NCBI GenBank assembly: GCA_017629515.1
Contig: JAGBXB010000100.1
Coordinates: forward strand, 1 to 52,098
Reading direction: 5' to 3'
Source of the DNA: Lentisphaeria bacterium
Lineage (GTDB): Bacteria; Verrucomicrobiota; Lentisphaeria; Victivallales; UBA1829
Length of the DNA stretch: 52,098 nucleotides
Shown: positions 34,684 through 44,372 of the stretch, one piece after another
Numbering within the stretch: the stretch's first letter is position 1
Layout of the letters: each line of letters starts with the position of its first letter
Translations under genes and position numbers: made by a program
Notes under the pieces: generated by a model
The model's database searches: none
Seen by the model: only the letters and a program-made list of their open reading frames with translations
Told to the model about the DNA's origin: nothing

Positions 34684-36783
34684 TTATTGATTATCCAGAC
34701 GGTACTGGGTATCATGCAGTTTTTTGTATGCTCCATTTTTTGCCAGCAGTTCTTCGTGTGTGCCTGCTTCAATGACTTTGCCTTTGGATAACACAAGGAT
34801 CATATTGGCATTTTTAATGGTGCTCAATCTGTGGGCAATGGCAAAAACTGTACGGTTTGCCATTACTTTGGTCAATGCTTCCTGCACAAGTTTTTCTGTA
34901 ACGGTATCCAGGGCACTGGTGGCTTCATCAAGGATGAGGATAGGCGGGTTTTTCAATATAGCTCTGGCAATGGAAACTCTCTGCCGTTCGCCGCCGCTCA
35001 AAAGAAAACCTTTCTCCCCGACCACAGTATCATACCCTTCCGGATGTCTGCCGTCTGTAATAAATTTATCCGCATTGGCAAGGCGGGCTGCCTGTACGAT
35101 CTCTTCGTGCGTGGCATCTTTCTGCCCGTAAGCAATATTGTAGGACACTGTATCATTGAAAAGCAGCGCCTCCTGGGAGACGATCCCTATAAGATCCCGC
35201 AAAGAGGATATTTTTATATCCCGCACATCCACACCGTCAATGGTGATACGCCCGCCGTTCACATCGTAAAAACGGGCGATAAGATTGGCAATGGTGGTTT
35301 TTCCGGAACCGGTTTCCCCTACAACTGCCACAAGATGTCCTTTGGGCAATGTGAAAGAGATGCCGTCAAGGATCTTTTTGCTGTCATAAGAAAAGACCAC
35401 TTCTTCAAATTTGATCTCATTTTTGAACTCTTTAAGTATGACGGGCGTATCTTTTTCCCTGATGGAAGTATCCACATCCATAAGCTGGAAGTATCTGTCC
35501 GCCGCCGCCATACTTTTTTGAAGAGCCGCCTGCACTTTTGCAAGGGATTTGATAGGCTGATACGCAAGGAAACAGGGGGCGAGAAGGGGGGCAAGATCGG
35601 TAATGGAGACGCCTTTACTGTAACTGTATACCATGAATACCAATGTGGATGTCACCGCCACGATTTCCATAAGGGGAGCCATCCATAACTGGACAAGGAG
35701 AGCTTTTATCAGCATACGGAAATAGGAAATATTCACCTTTGCAAAACGCAATTTCTCCCGCCTTTCCGCATGGTAGGCTTTCACCACAACGATAGAAGTG
35801 AGTACTTCGTGCATGTGTTTGACCACCAGTGCGATTTTTCCCATGGATTTGCGGTGGATCTTCCTGATCTTTCTTCCCAGAATGGATACCGGAATGACAC
35901 AGGCAGGCAGACCTACGGCAAGGATCAGCAGAAGTTCTTTATTTTCATACTGCATACAGGCGATAACAGCCGATGCAACACAGGCAAGAAGTTCCAGAGG
36001 GCATTTTGTAAGATCGGCGATGGAACTGGATACCGCCCCTTCCATGGAGTTGGTATCATTGGTGGTACGGCTGATAAGTTCCCCTACATCGATATTGCCG
36101 TAAAAACGCATGGATTGATCCATGATCTTGGAAAACGCCTTTTCCCGCAGATCCATGACCACACGCAGGCCCACGTAGTGCATGAAAAAGCCGTTGAGGT
36201 AAATGAAGATATTCCGCAGGATCCATAAAAGAACGAAACCTGCTGCAAAAACGGCAAGCAGTTGCCAGGTCATTTTTCCAGCCGCATTTTCAGCAGGGAA
36301 AGAAATTTCCCTGGAAGAGATCTTCAAAATAACATTGCCCTTGTTGCTTGTTAGGGATATATTCCAGCTTTCCGGTGTGAATTTTTTAATTTTTTTGTTG
36401 ATTTTCTCCACTTCCAGAGTCAATTTTGATTTTTCCTCCACATGCAGAAGTGCCGAAGTAACGATTTTTTCTTTTTCTTTACTGTCCTTTACTTCATCCA
36501 GCCGGGAAAGGATCTCTTTTACTTTTTTATCCGTTTCAGCCGTGCTTTCCACCTGATTATCCACACTTTTTACCATCATGGGGATCATCATCAGACCGCC
36601 GAAAAGAGAACCGCCGGCAAGAAATCCTGCAAGGATCCCCAGAAGAAGTCTTCCCTTATAAGGCTTTACATATTGAAGAAGGCGCAGATATACACCCCAG
36701 CTGTAATTCTTTTTCCCCTTGTTGAGGATTTTTTTATCATCACTTTTACTGCTCATATTTTCATCCGCTTCCGGCAGGTTCAT
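34684..36783 (-). CDS. ABC transporter, fused permease and ATPase (MsbA-like exporter)
   Basis: The 699-residue half-transporter has six membrane helices within about residues 40-410 and a C-terminal ATPase with Walker A GETGSGKTT, signature LSGGERQRVSIARAIL, Walker B ILILDEATSALD and the switch His in AIAHRLST. It fits the type IV exporter (MsbA/lipid flippase or multidrug) group. An unusual loop of about 90 residues after the first helix (EKEKIVTSALLHVEEK region) is probably extracytoplasmic. The near-consensus promoter upstream makes it the first gene of a four-gene chain. No clear ribosome site is seen at the 36783 ATG; an in-frame ATG at 36756 is an alternative. Confidence 0.9.
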   Translation of the reverse strand: MNLPEADENMSSKSDDKKILNKGKKNYSWGVYLRLLQYVKPYKGRLLLGILAGFLAGGSLFGGLMMIPMMVKSVDNQVESTAETDKKVKEILSRLDEVKDSKEKEKIVTSALLHVEEKSKLTLEVEKINKKIKKFTPESWNISLTSNKGNVILKISSREISFPAENAAGKMTWQLLAVFAAGFVLLWILRNIFIYLNGFFMHYVGLRVVMDLREKAFSKIMDQSMRFYGNIDVGELISRTTNDTNSMEGAVSSSIADLTKCPLELLACVASAVIACMQYENKELLLILAVGLPACVIPVSILGRKIRKIHRKSMGKIALVVKHMHEVLTSIVVVKAYHAERREKLRFAKVNISYFRMLIKALLVQLWMAPLMEIVAVTSTLVFMVYSYSKGVSITDLAPLLAPCFLAYQPIKSLAKVQAALQKSMAAADRYFQLMDVDTSIREKDTPVILKEFKNEIKFEEVVFSYDSKKILDGISFTLPKGHLVAVVGETGSGKTTIANLIARFYDVNGGRITIDGVDVRDIKISSLRDLIGIVSQEALLFNDTVSYNIAYGQKDATHEEIVQAARLANADKFITDGRHPEGYDTVVGEKGFLLSGGERQRVSIARAILKNPPILILDEATSALDTVTEKLVQEALTKVMANRTVFAIAHRLSTIKNANMILVLSKGKVIEAGTHEELLAKNGAYKKLHDTQYRLDNQ

Positions 36784-36817
36784 TTTTTTTTTCGGGAATA
36801 AAACTATTCTTTGTATA

Positions 36818-36846
36818 AATATAGCATATTATTCCCTGTTTGTCAA
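36818..36846 (-). promoter_or_regulatory. Near-consensus sigma70 promoter of the ABC transporter
   Basis: On the minus strand TTGACA (36841-36846), a 17-bp spacer ending in ATGC, and TATATT (36818-36823) lie 35 bp before the start. The same ATGCTATATT block occurs in the promoter of the flavodiiron gene. Confidence 0.8.
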
Positions 36847-36875
36847 TTTGTTCTCCTTACTTTTCAATACAACTC

Positions 36876-36904
36876 TTGAAAAAAACGAAATTCTGTCTTA
36901 TATT
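36876..36904 (+). promoter_or_regulatory. Sigma70 promoter of maf
   Basis: TTGAAA (36876-36881), a 17-bp spacer and TATATT (36899-36904) lie 39 bp before the maf start, back to back with the ABC transporter promoter. Confidence 0.75.
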
Positions 36905-36942
36905 TAGAGATCGTTTGATCCTGATAAGGAAAGAAGAGGAAA

Positions 36943-37539
36943 ATGAAAAATTTTTATAATGATGAAAAATGGGATATCATTCTTGCCAGTGCCTCCCCCA
37001 GACGGAAAGCATTGCTGGAAGAATATGGAATAAAGTTCCGGATCATTACTGCCTTTGCCGAAGAAGTCATCATCCCGGGAAACGGCGGGGAAACTGTTCT
37101 CTGCAATGCCCGTGCCAAAGCGGAAAGTGTTTTTGCCTTTCTGCGGGAAAAAGAGGGGGAAAAGGATGCATATCTTGTTCTGGGGGCGGATACAGTTATA
37201 GAAGCAGATGGAAAAGTATTGGGCAAGCCGCAGGATATTGCGGACGCCGAAAAAATGCTTCTCTCCCTTTCCGGAAAGACCCATAAAGTCATTACGGGAA
37301 CCGCCCTGATCTCTCCGGAAAAAAGAAAAGTTTTTGCAGTAACGACTTTTGTTACATTCCGTTCTTTGACGCTGGACGATGTGCGTTCCTATATGAAAAA
37401 AGTATCTGTGCTGGATAAAGCCGGAGCCTATGCCGCCCAGGAACACGGGGAAATGATCATTGAAAAAATGGATGGCAGCATGGAAAATGTGGTAGGACTT
37501 CCGGTGGCGGAGATCCTGGAAGAATTGAAAAATTGGTAA
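36943..37539 (+). CDS. maf: Maf-like nucleoside triphosphate pyrophosphatase
   Basis: The 198-residue protein opens with ILASASPRRKALLEEYG, the Maf signature, and keeps LGADTVIEADGKVLGKPQD and the late DKAGAYAAQEHG. Maf proteins hydrolyse dTTP, UTP or modified NTPs to monophosphates and are linked to septum inhibition and nucleotide house-cleaning. A GAGGAAA site precedes the start. It stands alone, with its own promoter and terminator. Confidence 0.92.
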   Translation: MKNFYNDEKWDIILASASPRRKALLEEYGIKFRIITAFAEEVIIPGNGGETVLCNARAKAESVFAFLREKEGEKDAYLVLGADTVIEADGKVLGKPQDIADAEKMLLSLSGKTHKVITGTALISPEKRKVFAVTTFVTFRSLTLDDVRSYMKKVSVLDKAGAYAAQEHGEMIIEKMDGSMENVVGLPVAEILEELKNW

Positions 37540-37541
37540 GA

Positions 37542-37572
37542 AAAAGGACTGCCATGGTTTTTATGGCAGCCC
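37542..37572 (-). terminator. Terminator of the minus-strand esterase gene
   Basis: A stem of 10 bp with one mismatch (37546-37555 with 37563-37572, 7-nt loop) is followed on the minus strand by CTTTTTCTT, suited to ending the esterase transcript. Confidence 0.65.
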
Positions 37573-37597
37573 TTTCATCAGATCATTTTTTATTTCT

Positions 37598-37621
37598 GCC
37601 GCAAATTTTTGCGGCTTTTTT
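37598..37621 (+). terminator. Rho-independent terminator of maf
   Basis: GCCGCAAA (37598-37605) pairs with TTTGCGGC (37608-37615) and is followed by TTTTTTA on the plus strand. Confidence 0.8.
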
Positions 37622-37626
37622 ATTGC

Positions 37627-39516
37627 TCAAACGAGTTTTTCCGCAACGGCTTTTTTGATGTCCGGAAGATCCATTTCCTGTAAAATTCCCGGAACCATGA
37701 AGGAGAGGGGGAATTTGGAGAGCGGGTCTGTAAGAAGTGCTTCATAGGAGGAGGTCATTTCATCTGTGAGTTTCAGTTTATGGATCTTGTCGGAAAGGAG
37801 GGATGCCATCAAGGCTGTAACACAACCGTACCCGTGGGCTTCCACTGTAAGAACCATATCGGCGGGAGCATTTTCCGCGATCAATTCCACTGCACTTAAA
37901 AGGTCGAATACTCTTTTTCCCAGTTCCGGTTTGCCCCACATCATGCCCAGAGCCGCATAATGGTAATCGAACTGATAGGCGCTGAAAAAGTCTCTGTTCC
38001 AGGGTTGATCCGTTCCGGAAGGCATCATTTCGCCAATCCCTCTTGTATCGAGGGTGTAAAGAAGTTCCCCGTCAAGCGCAGAGCGTTCCCCCATTTCCTC
38101 TTTGCTGTCAAGGGAGGGAATGACAAGAGTAATGTTTTTCTTTGTATCATCCGGATTGTAAACGATGTTGGGAGTGTAGGATGCAAGGATACACATAATG
38201 GAATCTTTTTCCGTTTCCAGTCCGAAACGGTTGCGGAAAAGATCTTTTGCAATACATCTCCATCTCAATTTTCTGTAATAGGGGGCTTTTTCAGGCAGCT
38301 GGATCTTTAACAGGGAAAGAAGAACTGTTTTCAGTTCCTCACGGGAACGGGGTTTTCTTTTCTCTGCAAATTTTTCCGCCATATCTTTTGTGATCGCCCA
38401 GATATATTTATTGTTGGCAAGATTCCGCAGATCGCCATCTTTGATCGCGTAGGTGCTTTCAGGGGGGGGGAGTGTGAAAACATCTTCAGGAGCGTTTTCT
38501 TTTCCGGTAACGACTTCTGTCATAAAAGCATACATGGCTTCCCGGTTGGCTTTGGAGAAACCATGCTCATCCGGCCCGATGAAATATCTTGTATCACAGG
38601 AGGAAAGAAGAGAATTGATCTTTTTGACTTCCCCACAGGTTTCCACAACCCCTCTGGGGTCGAAGAAATCCTTTTTCTGTCCCATGATCAGGATATGGCG
38701 GGGGGCCTGGGCAAGGAGAAAATCGCCCATTTCCAGACCGTATTCCAAAGCGCGGGGCGGCATCTGTTCAATATCGGCAGGCAGTTCATTTTCAATATTG
38801 TGTTTCCAGCTTGTTATGTAGCAGCTGGGGGCGATGGCGATGGGTCTGGGATCAGCGGCGCCTACCCATGTGGTAAGTGTTCCGCCTCCGGAATTTCCGG
38901 TGACGCAAAGACGGGAAGAGTCGATTTCGCTTCTTGTTTCCAGATAGTCCAATCCCCTTATGCCGTCCCATGTGCGCCATGCACCGAACCACTCTCCGCA
39001 GAGGGCAAGATTTTTTCCCATAAGGTTGTGGTTGCCGCAAAGTCCGAAGGGGGTGGGGGTGTCTCTGTACTGCTGACGCTCTCCCTGTTCCACAGGATCA
39101 ACGGCGAGGACGGCAAAACCTTTTTTCACCAGTCCCACACATGCGGAACGGTAGGTATCGCTGGCTTTTCCCTCATTGGCATGTCCGCAGAGGAAGAGTA
39201 CACCGGGGACTTTTCCGGAAAGATCTTCCGGAAGATAGAGATTGGCGGTGACCGGATAGGAGGGGCGGCTGTAATAGAGGATATTTTCCACGCAGTAACC
39301 GTCAAATGTATTTTTGTTTGTTACAACGGCATCCAGCGGGGTACGTTCCGGGAAAGCAAAAATTTTTTCAATTTTGCTTTTTACTTCTTTCACATAACAG
39401 GCTGCCTGTTCTTTTGTTGTAATGGCATCCAGTTTCTTTTTGCGTTCTTCAAAGTTTTTTCTTGCCAATGCCACATAGTATTCATTGACATTGTTTCCGA
39501 AAAGGGAATTTGTCAT
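37627..39516 (-). CDS. Two-domain alpha/beta hydrolase, acetylxylan-esterase-like
   Basis: The 629-residue protein has an N-terminal alpha/beta hydrolase with YLPEDLSGKVPGVLFLCGHANEG, AVDPVEQGERQQY, the nucleophile in VTGNSGGGT and a catalytic His in GPDEHGFS. This is like acetylxylan or cephalosporin-C deacetylases. The C-terminal half (after about 430) looks like a second copy of the fold whose nucleophile motif reads EAHGYG, with Gly where Ser is expected, so it is probably non-catalytic. No signal peptide is seen. The ATG at 39516 after GAGGAG is chosen over upstream in-frame codons. It starts 25 bp after the AraC gene and is its likely co-transcribed target. Confidence 0.75.
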   Translation of the reverse strand: MTNSLFGNNVNEYYVALARKNFEERKKKLDAITTKEQAACYVKEVKSKIEKIFAFPERTPLDAVVTNKNTFDGYCVENILYYSRPSYPVTANLYLPEDLSGKVPGVLFLCGHANEGKASDTYRSACVGLVKKGFAVLAVDPVEQGERQQYRDTPTPFGLCGNHNLMGKNLALCGEWFGAWRTWDGIRGLDYLETRSEIDSSRLCVTGNSGGGTLTTWVGAADPRPIAIAPSCYITSWKHNIENELPADIEQMPPRALEYGLEMGDFLLAQAPRHILIMGQKKDFFDPRGVVETCGEVKKINSLLSSCDTRYFIGPDEHGFSKANREAMYAFMTEVVTGKENAPEDVFTLPPPESTYAIKDGDLRNLANNKYIWAITKDMAEKFAEKRKPRSREELKTVLLSLLKIQLPEKAPYYRKLRWRCIAKDLFRNRFGLETEKDSIMCILASYTPNIVYNPDDTKKNITLVIPSLDSKEEMGERSALDGELLYTLDTRGIGEMMPSGTDQPWNRDFFSAYQFDYHYAALGMMWGKPELGKRVFDLLSAVELIAENAPADMVLTVEAHGYGCVTALMASLLSDKIHKLKLTDEMTSSYEALLTDPLSKFPLSFMVPGILQEMDLPDIKKAVAEKLV

Positions 39517-39541
39517 TTTCTGCTCCTCATTTTCTGTATGG

Positions 39542-40405
39542 TTATTGTATTTGGAATTCTTCATAGTCCGTCTGATCCGATTCTCTGAATCGCAACGGGG
39601 AAAAACCGGTTTCGTTCCGGAAATATCTTGTAAAATACACCGGATCGGAAAATCCGGATTTCACTGCAATATTTTTTATGGAAAGATCCGTTGTCTTCAA
39701 AAGTTTTGCTGCGCAGGCAAGTCTGCACCGGATGAGATATGTGGATAAGGGAATATTGTAAACTTTCCGGAACTCTCTGGAAAGATGCACCCTGTGTATG
39801 GAAAGAGTTTCCGCTATTCCATTTACATTCATTCTCTGATCGGTATAGTGCAGATCCGCCAGTGCTTTGGCAAGGGAAGCGTAATTTCTTTCTGTTTTGT
39901 CTTTTGTTTGCGAAGACTCATTTCTGTTTACGGTATGAGTACTTAAAATGAGCAGTTTCACCCCCTCTGCCAGAGCCGAAAGCATACTGGTATCATCTTT
40001 TTTCCGGATAAGATCGTATAAGAGGGAGAACAGTTCTTCAGGACAAGCTCCGGCGTAATGGGGGAGGCGGGTGATATTGAACCTTTTCAGAAATTCACAG
40101 GAAAAATTGCCTTCAAAAGCTACAAAACAATACTGTCCCCCGTCACCGGGCGGAGCGTCAAAAATATGGGTTTCCCCGGGCATATAGTAACAGACATACC
40201 CCGGCTGCATGGTGTATTTTCCCTCCGGAAATTCCACCTGGAATACTCCGTCGGTACACCACAGTACTTCCAGTGAGTGCAGTGTACGGGGTTTGGGCAA
40301 TATCCCCTGCCGGATAAGTCCTCTGCCGCAGGAGCGTATCCGGAAAGGAAATTTCCCCGCAAGATCCGTGAAAGAGGCAAAACTCCATTCAAATTTCTGT
40401 TTCAT
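39542..40405 (-). CDS. AraC-family transcriptional regulator
   Basis: The 287-residue protein has an N-terminal cupin-like sensor (about 1-110, PGYVCYYMPGETHIF) and a C-terminal pair of helix-turn-helix units (about 190-287: GIAETLSIHRVHLSREFRKVY and IKNIAVKSGFSDPVYFTRYFRNETG). Such regulators usually activate sugar-use genes on ligand binding. It precedes the esterase gene and diverges from the pseudopilin/GH cluster at 40571, so either may be its target. No clear ribosome site precedes the start. Confidence 0.88.
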   Translation of the reverse strand: MKQKFEWSFASFTDLAGKFPFRIRSCGRGLIRQGILPKPRTLHSLEVLWCTDGVFQVEFPEGKYTMQPGYVCYYMPGETHIFDAPPGDGGQYCFVAFEGNFSCEFLKRFNITRLPHYAGACPEELFSLLYDLIRKKDDTSMLSALAEGVKLLILSTHTVNRNESSQTKDKTERNYASLAKALADLHYTDQRMNVNGIAETLSIHRVHLSREFRKVYNIPLSTYLIRCRLACAAKLLKTTDLSIKNIAVKSGFSDPVYFTRYFRNETGFSPLRFRESDQTDYEEFQIQ

Positions 40406-40452
40406 AAGCGGAATGTATCAAAAATATTGAAAAAGTTACATTTGTACTATTG

Positions 40453-40482
40453 CGAAAATGCTTTTTTCGTATAGAATATAAT
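40453..40482. promoter_or_regulatory. Small palindrome and -10-like box between AraC gene and pseudopilin
   Basis: CGAAAA (40453-40458) and TTTTCG (40464-40469) form an inverted repeat, followed by TATAAT (40477-40482) on the plus strand. No good -35 is seen, as expected for an activator-dependent promoter. Role inferred. Confidence 0.35.
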
Positions 40483-40570
40483 AGTAAAAGATTTTTTTAC
40501 AAGGTAAGAACAGAAAAAAACGAAAGAAAAAAATATGATAAAATTACAAAAATACAAAAAAGGAGAGAGT

Positions 40571-41386
40571 ATGAAAAGAAAAACTGCAAAAAACTTTACG
40601 CTCATTGAACTGCTGGTGGTTATTGCCATCATCGCCATTCTTGCGGCAATGCTTCTGCCTGCATTGAAAAGTGCAAGGGAACTTGCCAACGGGATCAAAT
40701 GCACCTCCAATCAGAAGCAGATCGGGTTGTCCTTTATGCTGTACGCCAATGATTTCAAAGATTGGAGTATCGGTGGTTCCACATTGTACGGCAAGAATTC
40801 TGCCGGACAGACAACTGCTGCCACCCGTAATCCCTGGCATCACTTTCTGGCAAGACCCAATCCCTCCAATGCTTATGGTTCTCCAACAGAAACGAAACAT
40901 CTTATCGGCTATCTGCCGGTGATCATTTATGCGAAACCCGGTAGAGACCTTATCTCCTGTCCTGTGCAGGATGTTCCTTCCGGATCGGATAACTGTGATT
41001 ATACCATTGCTGATTTCAGCGGCAATCTGGCAATTTACGATAAATGCGGATTCTGGAAAATGAGTTCTTTCCGCCCCTATTATATCAATGGGACTAATGC
41101 AAGTACCAAGAAGGCTGTCACCCCGTCTTTGCGTGTCTGGTTTTCAGATTCTTATGATTACGGAAACGATCCCAAATGTCATATTCCCAAACACAACAGG
41201 GACAAGGCTTTTATTATGAGTTTCGCGGATGGTCACACTGCAAAAGTGAATGTAAGTCAGGTTTCTCCCCGTCTGACGAGAATAACCGGAGACAATATTA
41301 CAAAAATCGGTGGATACCGCAATGCGATCGTCCCCAGTGAAAGGGATTATCCCTACACCGGAACACGCAATACAAGTCTCTGGTGA
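40571..41386 (+). CDS. Pseudopilin with prepilin cleavage motif (DUF1559-like, Lentisphaerota type)
   Basis: The 271-residue protein starts [20 protein letters not shown], a type IV prepilin/type II secretion leader with the Glu at +5 and a hydrophobic helix. The ectodomain has features of the abundant Lentisphaerota/Planctomycetota pseudopilin-like families ([21 protein letters not shown]-type segment; [10 protein letters not shown] near the end). The ATG at 40571 after AGGAGAG is chosen; an in-frame ATG at 40535 lacks a good ribosome site. Genomes of this phylum hold many such proteins next to carbohydrate genes, and here it heads a GH cluster. A role in surface display or secretion of glycan-binding proteins is inference. 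Confidence 0.85.
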   Translation: MKRKTAKNFTLIELLVVIAIIAILAAMLLPALKSARELANGIKCTSNQKQIGLSFMLYANDFKDWSIGGSTLYGKNSAGQTTAATRNPWHHFLARPNPSNAYGSPTETKHLIGYLPVIIYAKPGRDLISCPVQDVPSGSDNCDYTIADFSGNLAIYDKCGFWKMSSFRPYYINGTNASTKKAVTPSLRVWFSDSYDYGNDPKCHIPKHNRDKAFIMSFADGHTAKVNVSQVSPRLTRITGDNITKIGGYRNAIVPSERDYPYTGTRNTSLW

Positions 41387-41430
41387 TTTGTGTGAGAATA
41401 ATTTGAAAATAACATAACAAAAGGAACAAA

Positions 41431-44351
41431 ATGAAAAAAACATTATTTCTGCTGTTGTCCTGTCTGCTTGGCTGTATGAGCCTTGCCGCTGCAGGAAATG
41501 TCGTCCTTTCCGAAAAAGGAAAAAACTACGCCTGTATCGTCATTCCTGCCGATGCCGCCCCCTCCCATAAAAGAGCGGCAGAGGAACTGGCAAAATATAT
41601 GGCAAAGATCTCCGATGCCCCGGTTGCAAAAATCGGGACTGCACCGGTAAAGGGCCTTCTGCCCGTTTATCTGGAGATCTCCAAAGAAAAACTTCCCATG
41701 ATCGACGCCTACCGGTTGAATGTAAGTAAAAATTCTGTCCGTATTTCCGGTCAGACCACCCAGGCCCTTCTCCATGGTGTGTACCGTCTCCTTTTCAAAT
41801 ATGCCAATATGAGATGGCTTGTCCCCGGGGAAGACGGGGAATATTTTGTTCCCGGAACGAAAATCGCCGTTCCCATCCAGAATAAAGTGGATTCCCCCGC
41901 ATTCTACCGCAGAGGTTTGGAACTCAACTGCGCCAATACTTCCGGGATCATGAAAGATACCTGGGACTGGATTTTGCGCAATAATTACACTCTTTCCTAT
42001 TATGACGGAGCAGTCTATGCCAACAAAAAGTGGAAACCTGAACTGGGGATCGCTTTGCGGGAAAGAGCGAGTTACGTGAGAGAAAGCAAAATGTTCTGCG
42101 GCATACTCACCGGTACAAGGATCCGGAAAGGTGCCGGAACGGAAAAAAAGGAACTGGACAAACTTTTTGTCACCAATAAGGACTTTTCCCCCTTGTGGAA
42201 GGAAAACGTATTTATATGAAAGGGCATGAACAGCCCTGTACCAGCAATCCCGGCGTGATCAGAATGATGAGTGAACACGTCCTTATGCATGCCCGTACTC
42301 TTACCGGAAAAGGACAGGCTTCTTTTGCTGTCATCAATCAGGACGGTACCACATGGTGCAAATGTCCTTCCTGCCTTGCTCTTGATCCTGCAAGCGAAAA
42401 GAAAAATAACTATATGTCCACAAGATACTGGACACTTCTTAATCATATCTTCAAAGGCGTTCTGGAAAAATATCCGGATGTGATCCCCTACGGGCTTGCC
42501 TATCAGAACTTCCAGACCGTTCCCGACGGCGTCAAAATCGATCCCCGTATCGGTGTGGGGCTTTCTTTCAACCGCCGCTGCTTCCGTCACAATCTGGATG
42601 ACCCCAAATGCCCCACCAATACAGAATTCCTCAAATACTATACCGCATGGGGAAAACTGCCCAACAAGACCTATTCCCGTGAAGAACTTCATGCCGGGGT
42701 CGGCAGTTTTATGATGCCCTCCGCCCGTCAGATGGTGCAGGGATTTAAAATCTACAAAAAAGTGGGTATCGACGGGGCTTCCATCTGTACCGTTCCCCCG
42801 GATGGCACTTACCGTCCTTTCTATACCGATGTGGTAAAACAGGGTTGGTTCTGTGAATGGCAGACCCTGTATCTTGCAGGGCTTGCTCTGTGGGATCAGA
42901 GTGCGGATACAGATAAATATCTGGAAGAAGCCAACAGCCTCTACTACGGCAAAGGCTGGAAAGGTGGTATGAAAGAATTCCGTACCATGCTGGACAAAGC
43001 CTGCCGGGAGGATTCCGGCTGTTACGGTTGGGGACATGGTACACCTCCCGGAAGAGTCCTTGCCAAAGCAGGTCTTCTGGAAAAATTGGAAAAATGCCTT
43101 GCCGATGCGGAAAAAGCCGCCAAAGATGATGCCAGAGCATTGGCTCATATCAAACGGGAAAAATATCTTTTCAATATCTCCCTTGTAGCCGCCGCCAAAG
43201 AATTTATGAGTTCCTATAAAGAACTCAAAGGTTTTACCGCTCCCGGCAAAATAAAGATCGACGGAAAAGCGGAAGACGCCTGGAAGAAAACTGAAATTTA
43301 TTCCTCTTTCCGTAAATTTGCCCCCGGCAATATCGACAAGGAAAAAAGCTCCCTTGCCAAATATCAGACCTTTGTACGGGCAATGTATGATAAAGAAAAT
43401 CTCTATCTCTTCATTGAGGCGATGGAGCCCGATCCCGGTACCGTTGTGATGAAGAAAAACAAAGGGGATGCTCCCTGGGGCGATGATGCTCTGGAAATTT
43501 TCCTCACCCATCCCAACTTCAACGGCGGATATTATCACTTCGCCTTTACAAGAAAAGGCGCATTGTATCAGGCAAAGACCACTCCCGGGAGCATGACTGC
43601 CGATGCTTCCATCAAGACCGATATAGAGATCGCCTCCCTTTCCATGCCGGACAGATGGTGTGCTGAAGTACGCATCCCTGCAGGAAAGATCGGTCAGACC
43701 TTTGATGACGGTCACACCTGGCAGATCAATATTGCCCGGGGCAGGAAAAATTCCACAGGAAATGAATTGAGCAGTCTTACCGGAAGTTTTCACGGTGCTT
43801 ATCTCCCCCTTTCTCTTGCGGGCAGCATGGTGACAGGCAAAACCGGAAGCGAAGATACAAGAATGTGGCTCAACGGGAATTTCAGTGATATATTTGTCAA
43901 ACCCAATGACAAATGGGCGAAAAACTGGAATCTGGGAAAGAAAAATTCTCTTGCCAGAGGCTGGGCATTGAATGTGGCATGGAAAGGCGGATCCACTTTT
44001 GAGATCCTTACGGAAAACGGCAACAACTATGTGCATCTCAAAAACGGCAATTTCTATCAGCGTCATGCCGGAAAAGATAAAGCACTCAAATATACTTTCC
44101 GGGCAAAAGGCAAAGGTCTGCTTACCGTTATGGTGTTCCGTTACCAGCGGGCAAAATGGCCCAAGCATGTCGGTACGGAAAGCATCCTGAAACTGAAACT
44201 TGACAGCGATCAGTGGAAGACCTATACAGGTACTTATGTAAAGAAAAATGCCGATGAACTCATCTCCCTCGTTTTCTGGGCGGATAAGACCGGTGATTTC
44301 TACTTTGATGATGTGTATTGCTACGGGGCAGACGTTCCTGAAAAGAAATAA
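41431..44351 (+). pseudogene. DUF4838 carbohydrate-active protein interrupted by a frameshift
   Basis: Two overlapping frames (41431-42219 and 42195-44351) make one protein of about 973 residues. The first ends FVTNKDFSPLW and the second continues GKRIYMKGHEQPCTSNP, a block that is continuous in DUF4838 proteins. Restoring one G in the TGG at 42196-42198 joins the frames, so a one-base deletion or a sequencing error is likely; no classic slippery heptamer is seen. The product has a signal peptide (MKKTLFLLLSCLLGC...AAAG), a GH67/GH115-like N-terminal alpha/beta domain, the DUF4838 barrel (WCKCPSCLALD), a CBM9-like domain (about residues 600-770) and a CBM4/9-like C-terminus ending FYFDDVYCYG. 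It would act on exported or outer-membrane glycans. Confidence 0.75.
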
Positions 44352-44372
44352 CCGTTCCGGGGACGAAAAAGA

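Noticed and set aside
42190-42220. Programmed ribosomal frameshift at the DUF4838 break
   Set aside because: No standard slippery heptamer in the right phase and no clear downstream stem were seen. A single-base loss is simpler.
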